64,000 bases of DNA from Geojedonia litorea (GTDB lineage Bacteria > Bacteroidota > Bacteroidia > Flavobacteriales > Flavobacteriaceae): the NCBI RefSeq assembly GCF_042654525.1, contig NZ_JBHSGP010000014.1:868001-932000 (forward strand), in the 5' to 3' direction. The position numbers and the translations under genes are program-made. This document shows positions 33,013 to 42,644 of the stretch, piece after piece. The notes beneath the pieces were generated by a model, which did not search any database, was not told the DNA's origin, and saw nothing but the letters and a program-made list of their open reading frames with translations. Numbering within the stretch: position 1 is the stretch's first letter; each line of letters begins with the position of its first letter.

Positions 33013-35598
33013 ATGTCAACACAACCTAAATTAGTTAGATTTAATCAAAACGTATTGTCAAAATACCAAATTTACAATAGTATTTTTATGACGCTACCGT
33101 TTATGACCATCACTAAAACCGGAGTTCTTATACCGTTATTTCACGAAACCTGTGTTAAAGGATTTGCTAATGGTGATGACCCCACAACCATTGTTGAAAC
33201 ATTTTTTAAAAAGTATCAGGCCAGACGCACCAAGGAAAGCCAAATTAATTTGCTGTTTAGATTTATTCAGTATATCGAAAGACAAGTAGTTTTATTCGAT
33301 GCTATTGAAGATGCGGCCTTCCCAATTGTTAATAACATGGAAGGAATTGGGACGCTTCGAAGCCTTAAAGAGTCGGCTAAATCTGAAAATAAATTAAAAC
33401 ACTTACAGCAGTATCTCGAAGAGTTTAAAGTGAGAATAGTGCTTACCGCACATCCTACACAATTTTATCCAGGAAGTGTTTTGGGAATTATCACTGATTT
33501 AACAGAAGCGATTAAGAAAAATGATTTATTGAAAATCAATGACTTATTAGCCCAATTAGGTAAAACCCCATTTTTTAAGCATAAAAAACCAACACCATAT
33601 GATGAAGCCATTAGTTTAATATGGTATTTAGAAAATGTGTTTTATCATTCCTTCGGAACAATTTATGACTATATCAAACAAAATATTTTTGACAATAAGG
33701 ATATTGAAAATGACATCATAAATATTGGTTTTTGGCCAGGTGGGGATCGAGATGGAAACCCTTTTGTTACTCCAGAAACCACTTTAAAAGTTGCTGATAG
33801 ATTGCGATTAACCATATTAAAAAATTATTATCGCAGTGTACGATCGTTGAGACGTAAATTAACGTTTAGAGGTGTAGAAGAATCCATTCAGAATTTGGAA
33901 TTCCTACTTTATGAAAGCTTTACAAATCCTAAATCTAAAAACACAATTACCCGCGACTATTTGGTTGAAGAATTGAAGAGCATTAAATCTATTGTGGTTA
34001 AAGAACATCAGTCTTTGTATGCTTCAGAAATAGATAGTTTACTTAATAAAATTCAATTATTCGGATTTCATTTTGCTTCTTTGGACATCAGACAAGACAG
34101 TCGGGCTCATGATAATGTGTTTACCAGTATGGTCGAAACCTTGATAGCTTCAGGGAGTACAATTTTCCCGAAAAATTACAATTCATTAACCGAGGAAAAG
34201 CAAATAAAAATACTTTCTAAAATAAAAGGAAGCGTAGACCTGTCGATTTTTGAAGAAGAGGAGGTTTCTAAAACTTTACACACTATAAAGGCAATTAAAA
34301 CAATTCAAGAAACTAATGGAGAACAGGCTGCTAATCGATATATCATTAGTAACAACCAAACTGCGTTAAATGTAATGCAATTGTATGCCATGCTTAAATT
34401 AGTGGCTTTTGAAGATGATCTTACTGTAGATATTGGCCCATTGTTTGAGACCATAACCGATTTGGAAAACGCCCATTTGGTAATGGAAGAACTATATACA
34501 AATCCAACATACAAAAAACACCTCGAAAAGCGAGGAAACAAACAAACTATTATGCTTGGGTTTAGTGATGGCACCAAAGATGGTGGTTATCTTATGGCTA
34601 ATTGGGGAATATTTAAGGCTAAAGAGCGTTTAACACGAATTTCTAAAAAGTATGGTGTAACTGTAATTTTCTTTGATGGTCGTGGTGGACCTCCGGCTCG
34701 TGGCGGTGGAAAAACACATCAATTTTATGCCTCATTAGGGCCTACAATCGAAGATAAAGAAGTACAACTAACCATTCAAGGACAAACCATCAGCTCCAAT
34801 TTTGGGACTTTAGATTCGTCACAGTACAATTTGGAACAGCTTATTAGTTCAGGGATTTTGAACAGGTTGAACGAAACCAATTTGCGCATGACTCGGGAGG
34901 ATGTGAAAGTAATGGATAGCTTAGCAAAAATAAGTTACAAAGCTTATGTAGATTTTAAGAATCATCCAAAATTCTTACCGTATTTGGAGCGAATGAGTAC
35001 CTTAAAATACTATGCGAAGACAAATATAGGCAGCCGACCTTCAAAACGCGGAAAGTCTGAAGAATTGGTGTTTTCAGATTTAAGGGCAATTCCTTTTGTT
35101 GGGTCTTGGAGCCAACTTAAACAAAACGTACCAGGATTTTTTGGTGTGGGTACAGCATTAAAAGTATATGAGGATAAAGGTGAATTTAGAAAAGTGAAAC
35201 AGCTTTACAAAAGTTCTAACTTCTTTAAAACCTTAATTGAGAACAGTATGATGTCCTTGTGTAAATCATTTTTTGATCTTACAAAATATATGGCCGAGGA
35301 CGAAGAGTTTGGAGAATTCTGGGACATTATTCATGAAGAATACTTGTTAAGTAAGCGGTTAATTTTAAAGTTAACAGGTTATAAAGAATTGATGCAGGAA
35401 GAACCTGCTGGAAAAGCGTCAATTGACGTTAGGGAATCTATTGTATTACCTCTGTTAACCATACAACAATTTGCGTTAAAGAAGATTCAGGAGTTGAGAA
35501 AAGAAGAGAATCCAGACGAAGCGCAATTGGAGATTTATGAAAAAATCGTGACGCGCTCGCTGTTTGGTAATATTAACGCTAGTAGAAATTCAGCTTAA
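33013..35598 (+). CDS. ppc: Phosphoenolpyruvate carboxylase
   Basis: The 861-residue enzyme has the catalytic histidine H147 in VLTAHPTQFYPGSV, the PEP site GFWPGGDRDGNPFVTPE, and the mobile-loop motif FDGRGGPPARGGGKT from about residue 554. It fixes bicarbonate onto PEP to give oxaloacetate, replenishing the TCA cycle in the cytoplasm. It is monocistronic with a terminator behind it. Length is slightly below the 880-940 of proteobacterial forms but normal for Bacteroidetes. Confidence 0.95.
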   Translation: MSTQPKLVRFNQNVLSKYQIYNSIFMTLPFMTITKTGVLIPLFHETCVKGFANGDDPTTIVETFFKKYQARRTKESQINLLFRFIQYIERQVVLFDAIEDAAFPIVNNMEGIGTLRSLKESAKSENKLKHLQQYLEEFKVRIVLTAHPTQFYPGSVLGIITDLTEAIKKNDLLKINDLLAQLGKTPFFKHKKPTPYDEAISLIWYLENVFYHSFGTIYDYIKQNIFDNKDIENDIINIGFWPGGDRDGNPFVTPETTLKVADRLRLTILKNYYRSVRSLRRKLTFRGVEESIQNLEFLLYESFTNPKSKNTITRDYLVEELKSIKSIVVKEHQSLYASEIDSLLNKIQLFGFHFASLDIRQDSRAHDNVFTSMVETLIASGSTIFPKNYNSLTEEKQIKILSKIKGSVDLSIFEEEEVSKTLHTIKAIKTIQETNGEQAANRYIISNNQTALNVMQLYAMLKLVAFEDDLTVDIGPLFETITDLENAHLVMEELYTNPTYKKHLEKRGNKQTIMLGFSDGTKDGGYLMANWGIFKAKERLTRISKKYGVTVIFFDGRGGPPARGGGKTHQFYASLGPTIEDKEVQLTIQGQTISSNFGTLDSSQYNLEQLISSGILNRLNETNLRMTREDVKVMDSLAKISYKAYVDFKNHPKFLPYLERMSTLKYYAKTNIGSRPSKRGKSEELVFSDLRAIPFVGSWSQLKQNVPGFFGVGTALKVYEDKGEFRKVKQLYKSSNFFKTLIENSMMSLCKSFFDLTKYMAEDEEFGEFWDIIHEEYLLSKRLILKLTGYKELMQEEPAGKASIDVRESIVLPLLTIQQFALKKIQELRKEENPDEAQLEIYEKIVTRSLFGNINASRNSA

Positions 35599-35603
35599 AT
35601 AAA

Positions 35604-35635
35604 AAAGTCCTTCAACACTTAAGCTGAAGGACTTT
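35604..35635. terminator. Bidirectional terminator after ppc
   Basis: Arms AAAGTCCTTCA (35604-35614) and TGAAGGACTTT (35625-35635) form a perfect 11-bp stem with A- and T-rich borders. It serves ppc (+) and the OmpA gene (-). Confidence 0.75.
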
Positions 35636-35657
35636 CTATTATTTTAAAAATACCGAA

Positions 35658-36362
35658 TTAATTTTGTGCACTTTTTTTAGCGTCATCAATCATTTTTTGA
35701 TTTGGTAGAATTGCAACATTAACACGTCTGTTTTTTGCTCTACCTTCGGCAGTTGAGTTATCATACATAGGCTGTGTTTCACCAAACCAGTTAGTTGTAA
35801 AACGACCGCTACTTAATCCTTTATTAATAAGGTAGTTGGTGACAGCATAAGCACGATTTTTAGAAAGGGACATATTGTATTCTTCAGAGCCAACACTATC
35901 TGTATGACCAACTACTAATATATTAGTATCAGGATACTCAATAAATACACCAGCTAATTTGTTCAACGTAGCTTGAGATGTTGGATTGATATTGTACTTG
36001 TCAGTAGCAAAATAAACGCCACTGGTCTCGTCAAATGTCACTACAATACCATCATCTACGCGTTCTACTTGAGCACCAGGAACTTCCTCTTCTATCTTCT
36101 GTGCCTGCTTATCCATTTGGTGACCAATAATTACTCCAGCTGTACCACCTACAACACCTCCAATTACGGCTCCCAGTTCACCATTTCCACCTTTACCAAC
36201 ATTGTTGCCTATAATGGCGCCGATAACCGCACCACTGGCAGCTCCTATAACGGCACCTTTTTGTTTGTTATTGGCATTTTGAACAGCCTTACAATTGGTT
36301 AAACTTATTGCTATTAAGGTGGTGAAAAGCAGTATTCCTATTTTATTTATAGTTGATTTCAT
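35658..36362 (-). CDS. OmpA-family lipoprotein with glycine zipper
   Basis: The 234-residue protein has a lipobox in LIAISLTNC. A glycine-zipper membrane-like segment follows (GAVIGAASGAVIGAIIG, then GELGAVIGGVVGGTAG). An OmpA peptidoglycan-binding domain follows at about 110-230, with ILVVGHTDSVGSEEYN and the NRRV signature. It links the outer membrane to peptidoglycan. The gene forms a likely operon with the lipocalin-like gene upstream. Confidence 0.9.
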   Translation of the reverse strand: MKSTINKIGILLFTTLIAISLTNCKAVQNANNKQKGAVIGAASGAVIGAIIGNNVGKGGNGELGAVIGGVVGGTAGVIIGHQMDKQAQKIEEEVPGAQVERVDDGIVVTFDETSGVYFATDKYNINPTSQATLNKLAGVFIEYPDTNILVVGHTDSVGSEEYNMSLSKNRAYAVTNYLINKGLSSGRFTTNWFGETQPMYDNSTAEGRAKNRRVNVAILPNQKMIDDAKKSAQN

Positions 36363-36421
36363 TGTTTTAAGTTTTATTTTAGTTAATAATTTTCTGTTTT
36401 AAGTACAATAACTAGCTTGAA

Positions 36422-36892
36422 TTATTGCTTTGAAAAATTCATACTTATCGTAAACGGTTTACCATCTACAGTAAGTGTTTGTTGCCATTGCATGTAATTA
36501 TCTGAAAGACTTGAAAGACTAAACCTGACACCTATATTTGTGTCTGATTTATATTTTTCGTCCGTTGGTTTTAGGACAAAATCATAAAGACCTGTCGCTT
36601 CATCAATTTCATTAATTTTAAAAATAAAATAACGTTTTCCTCTTGCACAATTGGTGTTGTTTATGGTATAGGTTCCTGTGTTGTTATTAGGAACAAATTG
36701 CCAAGTACTACCCTCAAAACATGCTTTAGAAACATCATTTAAAAGGGTTACATTATAGTTTCCGGATTCACTATACGTTACAGTATTGAGTACCCATTCG
36801 CCTTTAAGTATTTTTTCAGAAGTCCGTACTGTTTTGGAAGAACCGCAACTTATTAAGCCGATTGCTAAAAATAGTAATATAACTCGTTTCAT
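36422..36892 (-). CDS. Lipocalin-like lipoprotein
   Basis: The 156-residue protein has a lipoprotein signal (LLFLAIGLISC). A lipocalin-like beta-barrel opening follows: LKGEWVLNTVTYSESGN, with later strands TYTINNTNC and YMQWQQTLTVDGKPF. It precedes the OmpA lipoprotein gene by 59 bp on the same strand, a pairing common in Flavobacteria. It is probably periplasmic; ligand unknown. Confidence 0.78.
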   Translation of the reverse strand: MKRVILLFLAIGLISCGSSKTVRTSEKILKGEWVLNTVTYSESGNYNVTLLNDVSKACFEGSTWQFVPNNNTGTYTINNTNCARGKRYFIFKINEIDEATGLYDFVLKPTDEKYKSDTNIGVRFSLSSLSDNYMQWQQTLTVDGKPFTISMNFSKQ

Positions 36893-37107
36893 ATTTTTTG
36901 TATTAATTTTATTTACAAAGATGCCATATGTATGACGACTTCGTATTATAAGATTGTTTCTTATAATTATATAATTTCCATTTAGATTATTAATAAATAT
37001 TTTATAAAGCTTTTCTTGCTAATAATTATTAATATATACGGAGGAGAACAAGTGTTTAGATGTTACTTGAAATTGTTAACAGGAATAAAAATTTGAACAG
37101 AATTATC

Positions 37108-39174
37108 TTAACTAATGTGCAAACCATTGGTGACTTTGGCATCATCCGGATTTACAAACACCAATTTTCCTTCTGGAGTTTCGGTCATTAAAATCATCCC
37201 TTGACTTTCAACACCGCGAAGTGCTCGTGGAGCAAGATTTACCAAAACGGTTACTTTTTTTCCAACGACTTCTTCAGGAGTAAAACTTTCGGCAATACCA
37301 GATACAATCGTTCTTACATCTATACCTGTGTCAACTTTCAGAACTAATAACTTTTTAGCTTTTGGCATTTTTTCAGCTTCCAAAATAGTACCAACACGTA
37401 TGTCCAGTTTAGTGAAGTCTTCAAAAGTGATGGTCTCTTTTTGTGGTTCAACAACTTTATTAGCGGCTTCATTTGCTGCCTTGCTTGAAATTAATTTATC
37501 CAGTTGGTTTTGAATAGTGTCGTCTTCAATTTTAGAAAACAATAATTCGCCTTTACCAATTTGATGACCACTTGGGAGTAATACCTTTTTTGTAGAAATA
37601 TCATCCCAAGAAGCGTCTTCGAAGTTGTCATGACAGAGTATTCCTTTTAATTTTGTAGATGTAAAAGGTAAAAATGGTTCACTTAAGGTTGCCAAAGCCG
37701 ATGCAATTTGAAGTGCCACAAACATGATGGTTTTAGTTCGTGCTTCATCTTCCTTAATAACCTTCCAAGGTTCTTCATCCGCAAGATATTTGTTGCCTAA
37801 TCTAGCTAAATTCAGTAATTCTTGGCTAGCCTCACGAAATCTGTAGCGTTCAATTGAACTTGAAATTACCGCTGGGTAGGCTTTTAAAGTAGTTAAAGTA
37901 TCGGTATCTATATCTGTAAACTTGCTAGGTTCAGGGACTATGCCGTTATAATATTTATTGGTAAGCACAACCACTCGATTGATAAAGTTCCCAAAAATGG
38001 CTACCAATTCGTTATTGTTTCGGGCTTGAAAATCTTTCCATGTAAAATCATTGTCCTTGGTTTCGGGAGCATTGGCAGTTAAAGCATAACGCAAAACGTC
38101 CTGCTGGTTTGGAAATTCGTCCAAATATTCGGGTAACCAAACCGCCCAATTTTTTGAAGTAGAGAGTTTATTATTTTCTAAATTTAAGAATTCATTAGCC
38201 GGGACATTATCTGGTAGCACATAACTTCCTTCAGCTTTTAACATTGCAGGGAAAATGATACAGTGAAACACGATATTGTCTTTCCCTATGAAATGCACTA
38301 GTTTAGTGTCTTTATCTTTCCAGTATGGTTCCCAGTCTTTTCCTTCGCGTTGTGCCCATTCTTTTGTAGAAGATATGTAGCCAATAGGCGCGTCAAACCA
38401 AACGTATAAAACCTTCCCTTCGGCATCAGGCAATGGCACAGGAATCCCCCAATCAAGATCTCGAGTTACCGCACGTGGACGTAAGCCGTCATCAATCCAA
38501 GACTTAACTTGGCCATAAACATTAGGTTTCCAATCTTTTTTGTGGCCTTTTAATATCCATTCTTTTAAAAACGCTTCGTGTTTATCTAAAGGTAAAAACC
38601 AATGTTTGGTTTGTTTTAATGTAGGCGTATTGCCAGTAATGGCCGATTTTGGATTAATCAAATCGGTGGCGTTATGGCTTGTGCCGCACTTCTCACATTG
38701 ATCGCCATAACTTTCTTCATTACCGCATTTAGGGCATGTACCAACAACAAATCGATCCGCTAAAAATTGATTAGCCTCTTCGTCATAGAGCTGTTCAGTG
38801 GTTTCCTCGATAAATTCACCTTTATTATAGAGGGATAGAAAAAATTCGGATGCAGTTTCGTGATGAATTTTTGCAGATGTACGAGAATAATTATCAAACG
38901 AAATTCCAAAATCTTCGAACGATTTTTTAATAATAGCGTGATACTTGTCTACTATGTCCTGTGGTGAAACACCTTCTTTTTTAGCTTTTATGGTAATAGG
39001 GACACCATGTTCATCACTGCCACAAATGAATGCAACATCGTTTCCCAATAATCGTTGATAACGCGCATAAATATCGGCAGGGACATAGACGCCGGCGAGA
39101 TGTCCAATATGAATTGGTCCATTAGTGTAAGGCAAAGCTGCAGTAATGGTATAACGTTTTGGTTGATTCATCAT
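37108..39174 (-). CDS. metG: Methionyl-tRNA synthetase with C-terminal tRNA-binding domain
   Basis: The 688-residue class I synthetase has the HIGH motif at residues 22-25 (PIHIGHLAG), a zinc knuckle CPKC/CEKC at about 148-163, and a KMSKS-like loop NKLSTSKNW. A C-terminal EMAPII-like OB domain (FTKLDIRVGTILEAEKMPKA) follows. It charges tRNA-Met in the cytoplasm. It is divergent from the S66 carboxypeptidase gene. No T-box or other leader is seen in the short upstream region. Confidence 0.96.
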   Translation of the reverse strand: MMNQPKRYTITAALPYTNGPIHIGHLAGVYVPADIYARYQRLLGNDVAFICGSDEHGVPITIKAKKEGVSPQDIVDKYHAIIKKSFEDFGISFDNYSRTSAKIHHETASEFFLSLYNKGEFIEETTEQLYDEEANQFLADRFVVGTCPKCGNEESYGDQCEKCGTSHNATDLINPKSAITGNTPTLKQTKHWFLPLDKHEAFLKEWILKGHKKDWKPNVYGQVKSWIDDGLRPRAVTRDLDWGIPVPLPDAEGKVLYVWFDAPIGYISSTKEWAQREGKDWEPYWKDKDTKLVHFIGKDNIVFHCIIFPAMLKAEGSYVLPDNVPANEFLNLENNKLSTSKNWAVWLPEYLDEFPNQQDVLRYALTANAPETKDNDFTWKDFQARNNNELVAIFGNFINRVVVLTNKYYNGIVPEPSKFTDIDTDTLTTLKAYPAVISSSIERYRFREASQELLNLARLGNKYLADEEPWKVIKEDEARTKTIMFVALQIASALATLSEPFLPFTSTKLKGILCHDNFEDASWDDISTKKVLLPSGHQIGKGELLFSKIEDDTIQNQLDKLISSKAANEAANKVVEPQKETITFEDFTKLDIRVGTILEAEKMPKAKKLLVLKVDTGIDVRTIVSGIAESFTPEEVVGKKVTVLVNLAPRALRGVESQGMILMTETPEGKLVFVNPDDAKVTNGLHIS

Positions 39175-39259
39175 TTGTGTTTAGACATTAAGTGCTAATT
39201 TGAAGGCACAAAAGTACACAATTCATAAGCGATTTAGAAAAAAAATGTACATTTACACT

Positions 39260-40276
39260 ATGTCCAGAAATGTATTTATATTAGTGTTTTGCTGTACTTT
39301 CTTTTTCTTTGGAAACAGTAATGGATTAGCGCAAACAAATACTGCAAAAACTCAAAAAAAATTGATACGACCAGATTATCTAAAGCCGGGAGATACGGTA
39401 GCCATTGTTGCGCCTTCGGGTATTTTGAAAAATAAGGAAGGTGAGATACAACAAGCTGTAAGTCTTCTCAAAAGTTGGGGTCTGCATGCCGTGGTTGGAA
39501 AACATGTCTTTAGCCAAGCCAATCACTTTGCAGGTACCGATGATGAGCGCTGTGAGGATTTCCAAAAAGTAATGGATGATCACACAATTAGTGCTATATG
39601 GTGTGCTAGAGGGGGTTATGGAACCGTTAGAATTCTTGATAAATTAGATTTTACTAAATTCAAAAAACACCCAAAATGGCTCATAGGCTATAGTGATATT
39701 ACGGCTTTACACAATCAGTTTCATAATGAAGGTTATGAGAGTATTCACGCTATGATGTGCACGAGTTTAACCGATGATTTTGATGATATAAAGGAAACTC
39801 TTGAAACATTTAAAGCATCAATATTTGGAGAGCCTTTAAACTATACTATAAAAGGTTCTGAATATAATCGCGAAGGCACTAACACTGCTCCTTTGGTAGG
39901 AGGAAATCTTACGATGTTGCACACCATGTTAGGCTCTAAAACAAGTATTGACGTATCCGGTAAAATTTTATTTATCGAAGAAATAGGGGAGTACAAATAC
40001 CATATTGATCGTATGCTACAAAGCTTGAAACGTGCAGGTTATTTTGAGCATTGTAAGGGGGTTATTGTTGGTGATATAAGTAAATTAAGAAAAAACACTA
40101 CCCTTTGGGGCACTTCTATTGAACAATTGATTTTAGATGCTCTGGCCGAATACAACTTTCCAATAGCGTTTAACATGCCTGCCGGTCATGAAAAGATTAA
40201 TCTGGCCATGATTTTAGGCAGAACGGTTAACTTATCGGTGAATAAAAATCAGTCAACACTTGTATTTGAAAAGTGA
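39260..40276 (+). CDS. S66-family LD-carboxypeptidase (muropeptide peptidase)
   Basis: Translation probably starts at ATG 39260 (ATG 39245 is the alternative), because MSRNVFILVFCCTFFFFG is a proper export signal; the frame is open further upstream from a TTG. The roughly 338-residue enzyme has CARGGYGTVR, the nucleophile serine in IGYSDITAL, the glutamate in FIEEIGEYKYHIDRML and the histidine in NMPAGHEKINLAM. It cleaves the L-Lys/DAP-D-Ala bond of tetrapeptides during murein recycling, or related peptides. The export signal is unusual for LdcA, which is normally cytoplasmic. Confidence 0.85.
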   Translation: MSRNVFILVFCCTFFFFGNSNGLAQTNTAKTQKKLIRPDYLKPGDTVAIVAPSGILKNKEGEIQQAVSLLKSWGLHAVVGKHVFSQANHFAGTDDERCEDFQKVMDDHTISAIWCARGGYGTVRILDKLDFTKFKKHPKWLIGYSDITALHNQFHNEGYESIHAMMCTSLTDDFDDIKETLETFKASIFGEPLNYTIKGSEYNREGTNTAPLVGGNLTMLHTMLGSKTSIDVSGKILFIEEIGEYKYHIDRMLQSLKRAGYFEHCKGVIVGDISKLRKNTTLWGTSIEQLILDALAEYNFPIAFNMPAGHEKINLAMILGRTVNLSVNKNQSTLVFEK

Positions 40277-40318
40277 TATTTTTAATTGAATATTTCAACA
40301 GAAAACGATGAACTGATA

Positions 40319-40678
40319 ATGGCTCAACACAATCAACTTGGCAAAAAGGGCGAGCAAATGGCGGTTGATTTCCTTATAGATAAAGGATACACCATTAAAG
40401 AGCGCAATTATCGTTTTGGTAAGGCTGAAGTTGATATCATCGCTAAAAAAAATGATGTTCTAGCCATAATTGAAGTTAAAACACGATCGAGTTCTGATTT
40501 TGGACTGCCACAGGAATTTGTAAAGCCTAAACAAATACAACAACTAGTGAAGGTGGTTGATGATTATGTTCTTAAAAATGAATTAGATGTCGATGTTAGA
40601 TTTGACATTATTGCCATTATTAAAACTGGAACCGATTTTTCTATCGAGCACTTGAAAGATTCATTTTACCACTTTTAA
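40319..40678 (+). CDS. YraN/UPF0102-family endonuclease-like protein
   Basis: The 119-residue protein starts at ATG 40319 (MAQHNQLGKKGEQMAVDFL); a TTG upstream is less likely. It has the PD-(D/E)XK-like core of UPF0102: EVDIIAKKNDVLAIIEVKTR with the Asp, Glu and Lys in place. It is related to Holliday-junction-resolvase folds; the cellular role is unclear. It follows the S66 gene by 42 bp and may be cotranscribed. Confidence 0.87.
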   Translation: MAQHNQLGKKGEQMAVDFLIDKGYTIKERNYRFGKAEVDIIAKKNDVLAIIEVKTRSSSDFGLPQEFVKPKQIQQLVKVVDDYVLKNELDVDVRFDIIAIIKTGTDFSIEHLKDSFYHF

Positions 40679-40808
40679 ACTTGCCATTCGTCGAATCGTG
40701 TAAGAAAAAACGTCAAATTTCTTTCAATTTATGCAATTCATCGAAAATATTGTGCGTTATGGCTGATTTCTTCTATATTTAAAGTCTCAATACCCAAATC
40801 TTATGACT

Positions 40809-41432
40809 ATGAAAAAATTTACTTTTATTTTAAGCCTATGCGTTTTTACGATATTTATTGGCTGTGAAAATGAACTAATAGACTCCGCTCCACAACAGGA
40901 ATTTATAAAAGGTGTAGATTACAAAGTTAAAACGTCAACAACGGTGCAAACCATGGCATCTTATGATATTGATGGAGAAGCTTGTACAACAACAAACCTC
41001 ATTGCCGGTCAGCACCATAATGCCGGAACCGTGTCTGTGTACACAGACGGAACCAACCTTATAATTGAGTATGCTACAAACGATGATTGGACTATTGGTG
41101 TGACTCATTTACAAGTAGGCGATTGTAACGAAGGATGGGTGCCATTAACAGGATCAGGAAATCCAAAAAACGGAAAGTTTGACTTTACTGAACCATCTTA
41201 TCAAGATACTCACCAAGTTGTATATATTATTAGCTTAGAGTCGCTTGGGCTTGAATTAGGAGATACTTATTGTTTTGCGGCGCATGCTGAAGTACAAGGA
41301 CCAACTGGAGGTGAAACTGCCTGGGGTGAAGGTTCACAGTTTTCTGGTAGAAACTGGGCAATGTTTGTTCAATCTAGTTTGACGGATTGTGATGGCGGCG
41401 ATGGCGGCGGCGGTAACGATGGACCGAAATAG
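40809..41432 (+). CDS. Hypothetical lipoprotein with Gly/Asp-rich tail
   Basis: The 207-residue protein (MKK start at 40809; an ATG two codons upstream is possible) has a lipoprotein signal FTIFIGC. A beta-rich region follows (AGTVSVYTDGTNLIIEYATN, then WTIGVTHLQVGDCNEGW) with several cysteines. It ends in the unusual tail DCDGGDGGGGNDGPK. Related proteins seem to be surface lipoproteins of Bacteroidetes with unknown role. It is flanked by its own terminator and is probably monocistronic. Confidence 0.7.
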   Translation: MKKFTFILSLCVFTIFIGCENELIDSAPQQEFIKGVDYKVKTSTTVQTMASYDIDGEACTTTNLIAGQHHNAGTVSVYTDGTNLIIEYATNDDWTIGVTHLQVGDCNEGWVPLTGSGNPKNGKFDFTEPSYQDTHQVVYIISLESLGLELGDTYCFAAHAEVQGPTGGETAWGEGSQFSGRNWAMFVQSSLTDCDGGDGGGGNDGPK

Positions 41433-41455
41433 ATCAATAAAAATATAGAGTTTAC

Positions 41456-41488
41456 AAAACCTCCTAAATTAATTTTGGGAGGTTTTTT
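41456..41488. terminator. Intrinsic terminator
   Basis: AAAACCTCC (41456-41464) pairs with GGAGGTTTT (41478-41486) and a T-run follows. It ends the lipoprotein gene and lies 2 bp beyond the nadD stop on the other strand. Confidence 0.8.
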
Positions 41489-41490
41489 AT

Positions 41491-42069
41491 TTATTTGTAA
41501 AAATTCATTTCGTCTAAATATTCCCAAACATGTTCTGGAAGCATTGGTCTCACATTTTTACCTTCTTTTCTTGATTTCCTGATAAAGGTTGAGGACAATT
41601 CCATGATAGGAGCATCAATTTTATGAATGTGTGAATGACTATCAAATTGCGTTTCAATAGTGCCTTCTGAAAGTCTTGGATAGACATACAAATGATAGTT
41701 GTTTAATATAAGCTCAAAGTTTTTCCATTTATGAAAACTTTTAAGATTGTCTTCCCCCATGATTAGTGAAAACACGTAATCTGGATGTTTTTCATGCAGA
41801 TAAGTAAGTGTATCGATTGTATAATTGGGCTGCGGAAGACTGAATTCAATATCGCTGGGATGTAATTTTTGGTAATCCTTTGTCGCACGATACACCATTT
41901 CAAATCGCTGACGGTTATCAAGTAAACTTTGCTTAGTTTTAAAAGGGCTTTGAGGGGTTACAACAAACCATACTTGGTCTAGGTCACTATATTCAGCAAT
42001 ATGATTAGCAATAGTTAAATGACCCACATGTATAGGATTAAAGGTGCCAAAAAACAAGCCAATTTTCAT
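41491..42069 (-). CDS. nadD: Nicotinate-nucleotide adenylyltransferase
   Basis: The 192-residue nucleotidyltransferase has GLFFGTFNPIHVGHLTIA (the HxGH motif) at the N-terminus and the second motif SSTFIRKSRKEG near the end. It adenylates nicotinate mononucleotide in NAD synthesis in the cytoplasm. It overlaps gmk by 4 bp, as the last gene of yicC-gmk-nadD. Confidence 0.94.
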   Translation of the reverse strand: MKIGLFFGTFNPIHVGHLTIANHIAEYSDLDQVWFVVTPQSPFKTKQSLLDNRQRFEMVYRATKDYQKLHPSDIEFSLPQPNYTIDTLTYLHEKHPDYVFSLIMGEDNLKSFHKWKNFELILNNYHLYVYPRLSEGTIETQFDSHSHIHKIDAPIMELSSTFIRKSRKEGKNVRPMLPEHVWEYLDEMNFYK

Positions 42070-42644
42070 TGATTTTCTTCTAAAAATTTTGAAACTAGTT
42101 CGTAAGATTCTGCCAAAGCTTTTTCTAATTTGTCATTAACAACTACCGTATCAAAAAGGGGAGCCGTAGCCAACTCGGCAGAGGCTTTAGCGATACGCAT
42201 ATTAATTTTATCAGCACTTTCGGTTTGACGTTTTTTTAGCCTAATTTTTAACTCATCAATACTAGGTGGCTTCACAAAAATGGCCAAAGTTTCTTCTGGA
42301 AATTTTCGTTTTATCCGTAAACCACCCGAAACATCAATATCAAAAATCACATGTTTTCCTAATGCCCAAATACGTTCAACTTCCGATTTTAAAGTGCCAT
42401 AAAAGTTGTCGCGATAAACTTCTTCCCATTCTAAAAACTCGTCGTTTTTAATTTTTGTTTTAAAGTCTTGAAATGATAAGAAGTAATAATCTTTACCATC
42501 TTGCTCGTTTCCTCGTTTTTCACGCGAAGTTGCCGAAATTGAAAACTCTAAATTCAATTCCTTTTGTTTTAGCAAATGCCGTACTATGGTTGTTTTGCCA
42601 GACCCTGAAGGAGCCGAAAATACTATTAATTTGCCTTTAGCCAT
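42066..42644 (-). CDS. gmk: Guanylate kinase
   Basis: The 192-residue kinase has the P-loop SAPSGSGKTT (residues 9-18), the GMP-binding SREKRGNEQDGKDYYF and the IDVSGG segment. It phosphorylates GMP to GDP in the cytoplasm. It overlaps nadD by 4 bp and the yicC stop by 1 bp, so the three genes are translationally coupled. Confidence 0.95.
   Translation of the reverse strand: MAKGKLIVFSAPSGSGKTTIVRHLLKQKELNLEFSISATSREKRGNEQDGKDYYFLSFQDFKTKIKNDEFLEWEEVYRDNFYGTLKSEVERIWALGKHVIFDIDVSGGLRIKRKFPEETLAIFVKPPSIDELKIRLKKRQTESADKINMRIAKASAELATAPLFDTVVVNDKLEKALAESYELVSKFLEENQ

Noticed and set aside
35973..36302. 109-residue frame antisense to the OmpA lipoprotein
   Set aside because: It is a mirror frame of the glycine zipper region; the OmpA gene on the other strand is certain.
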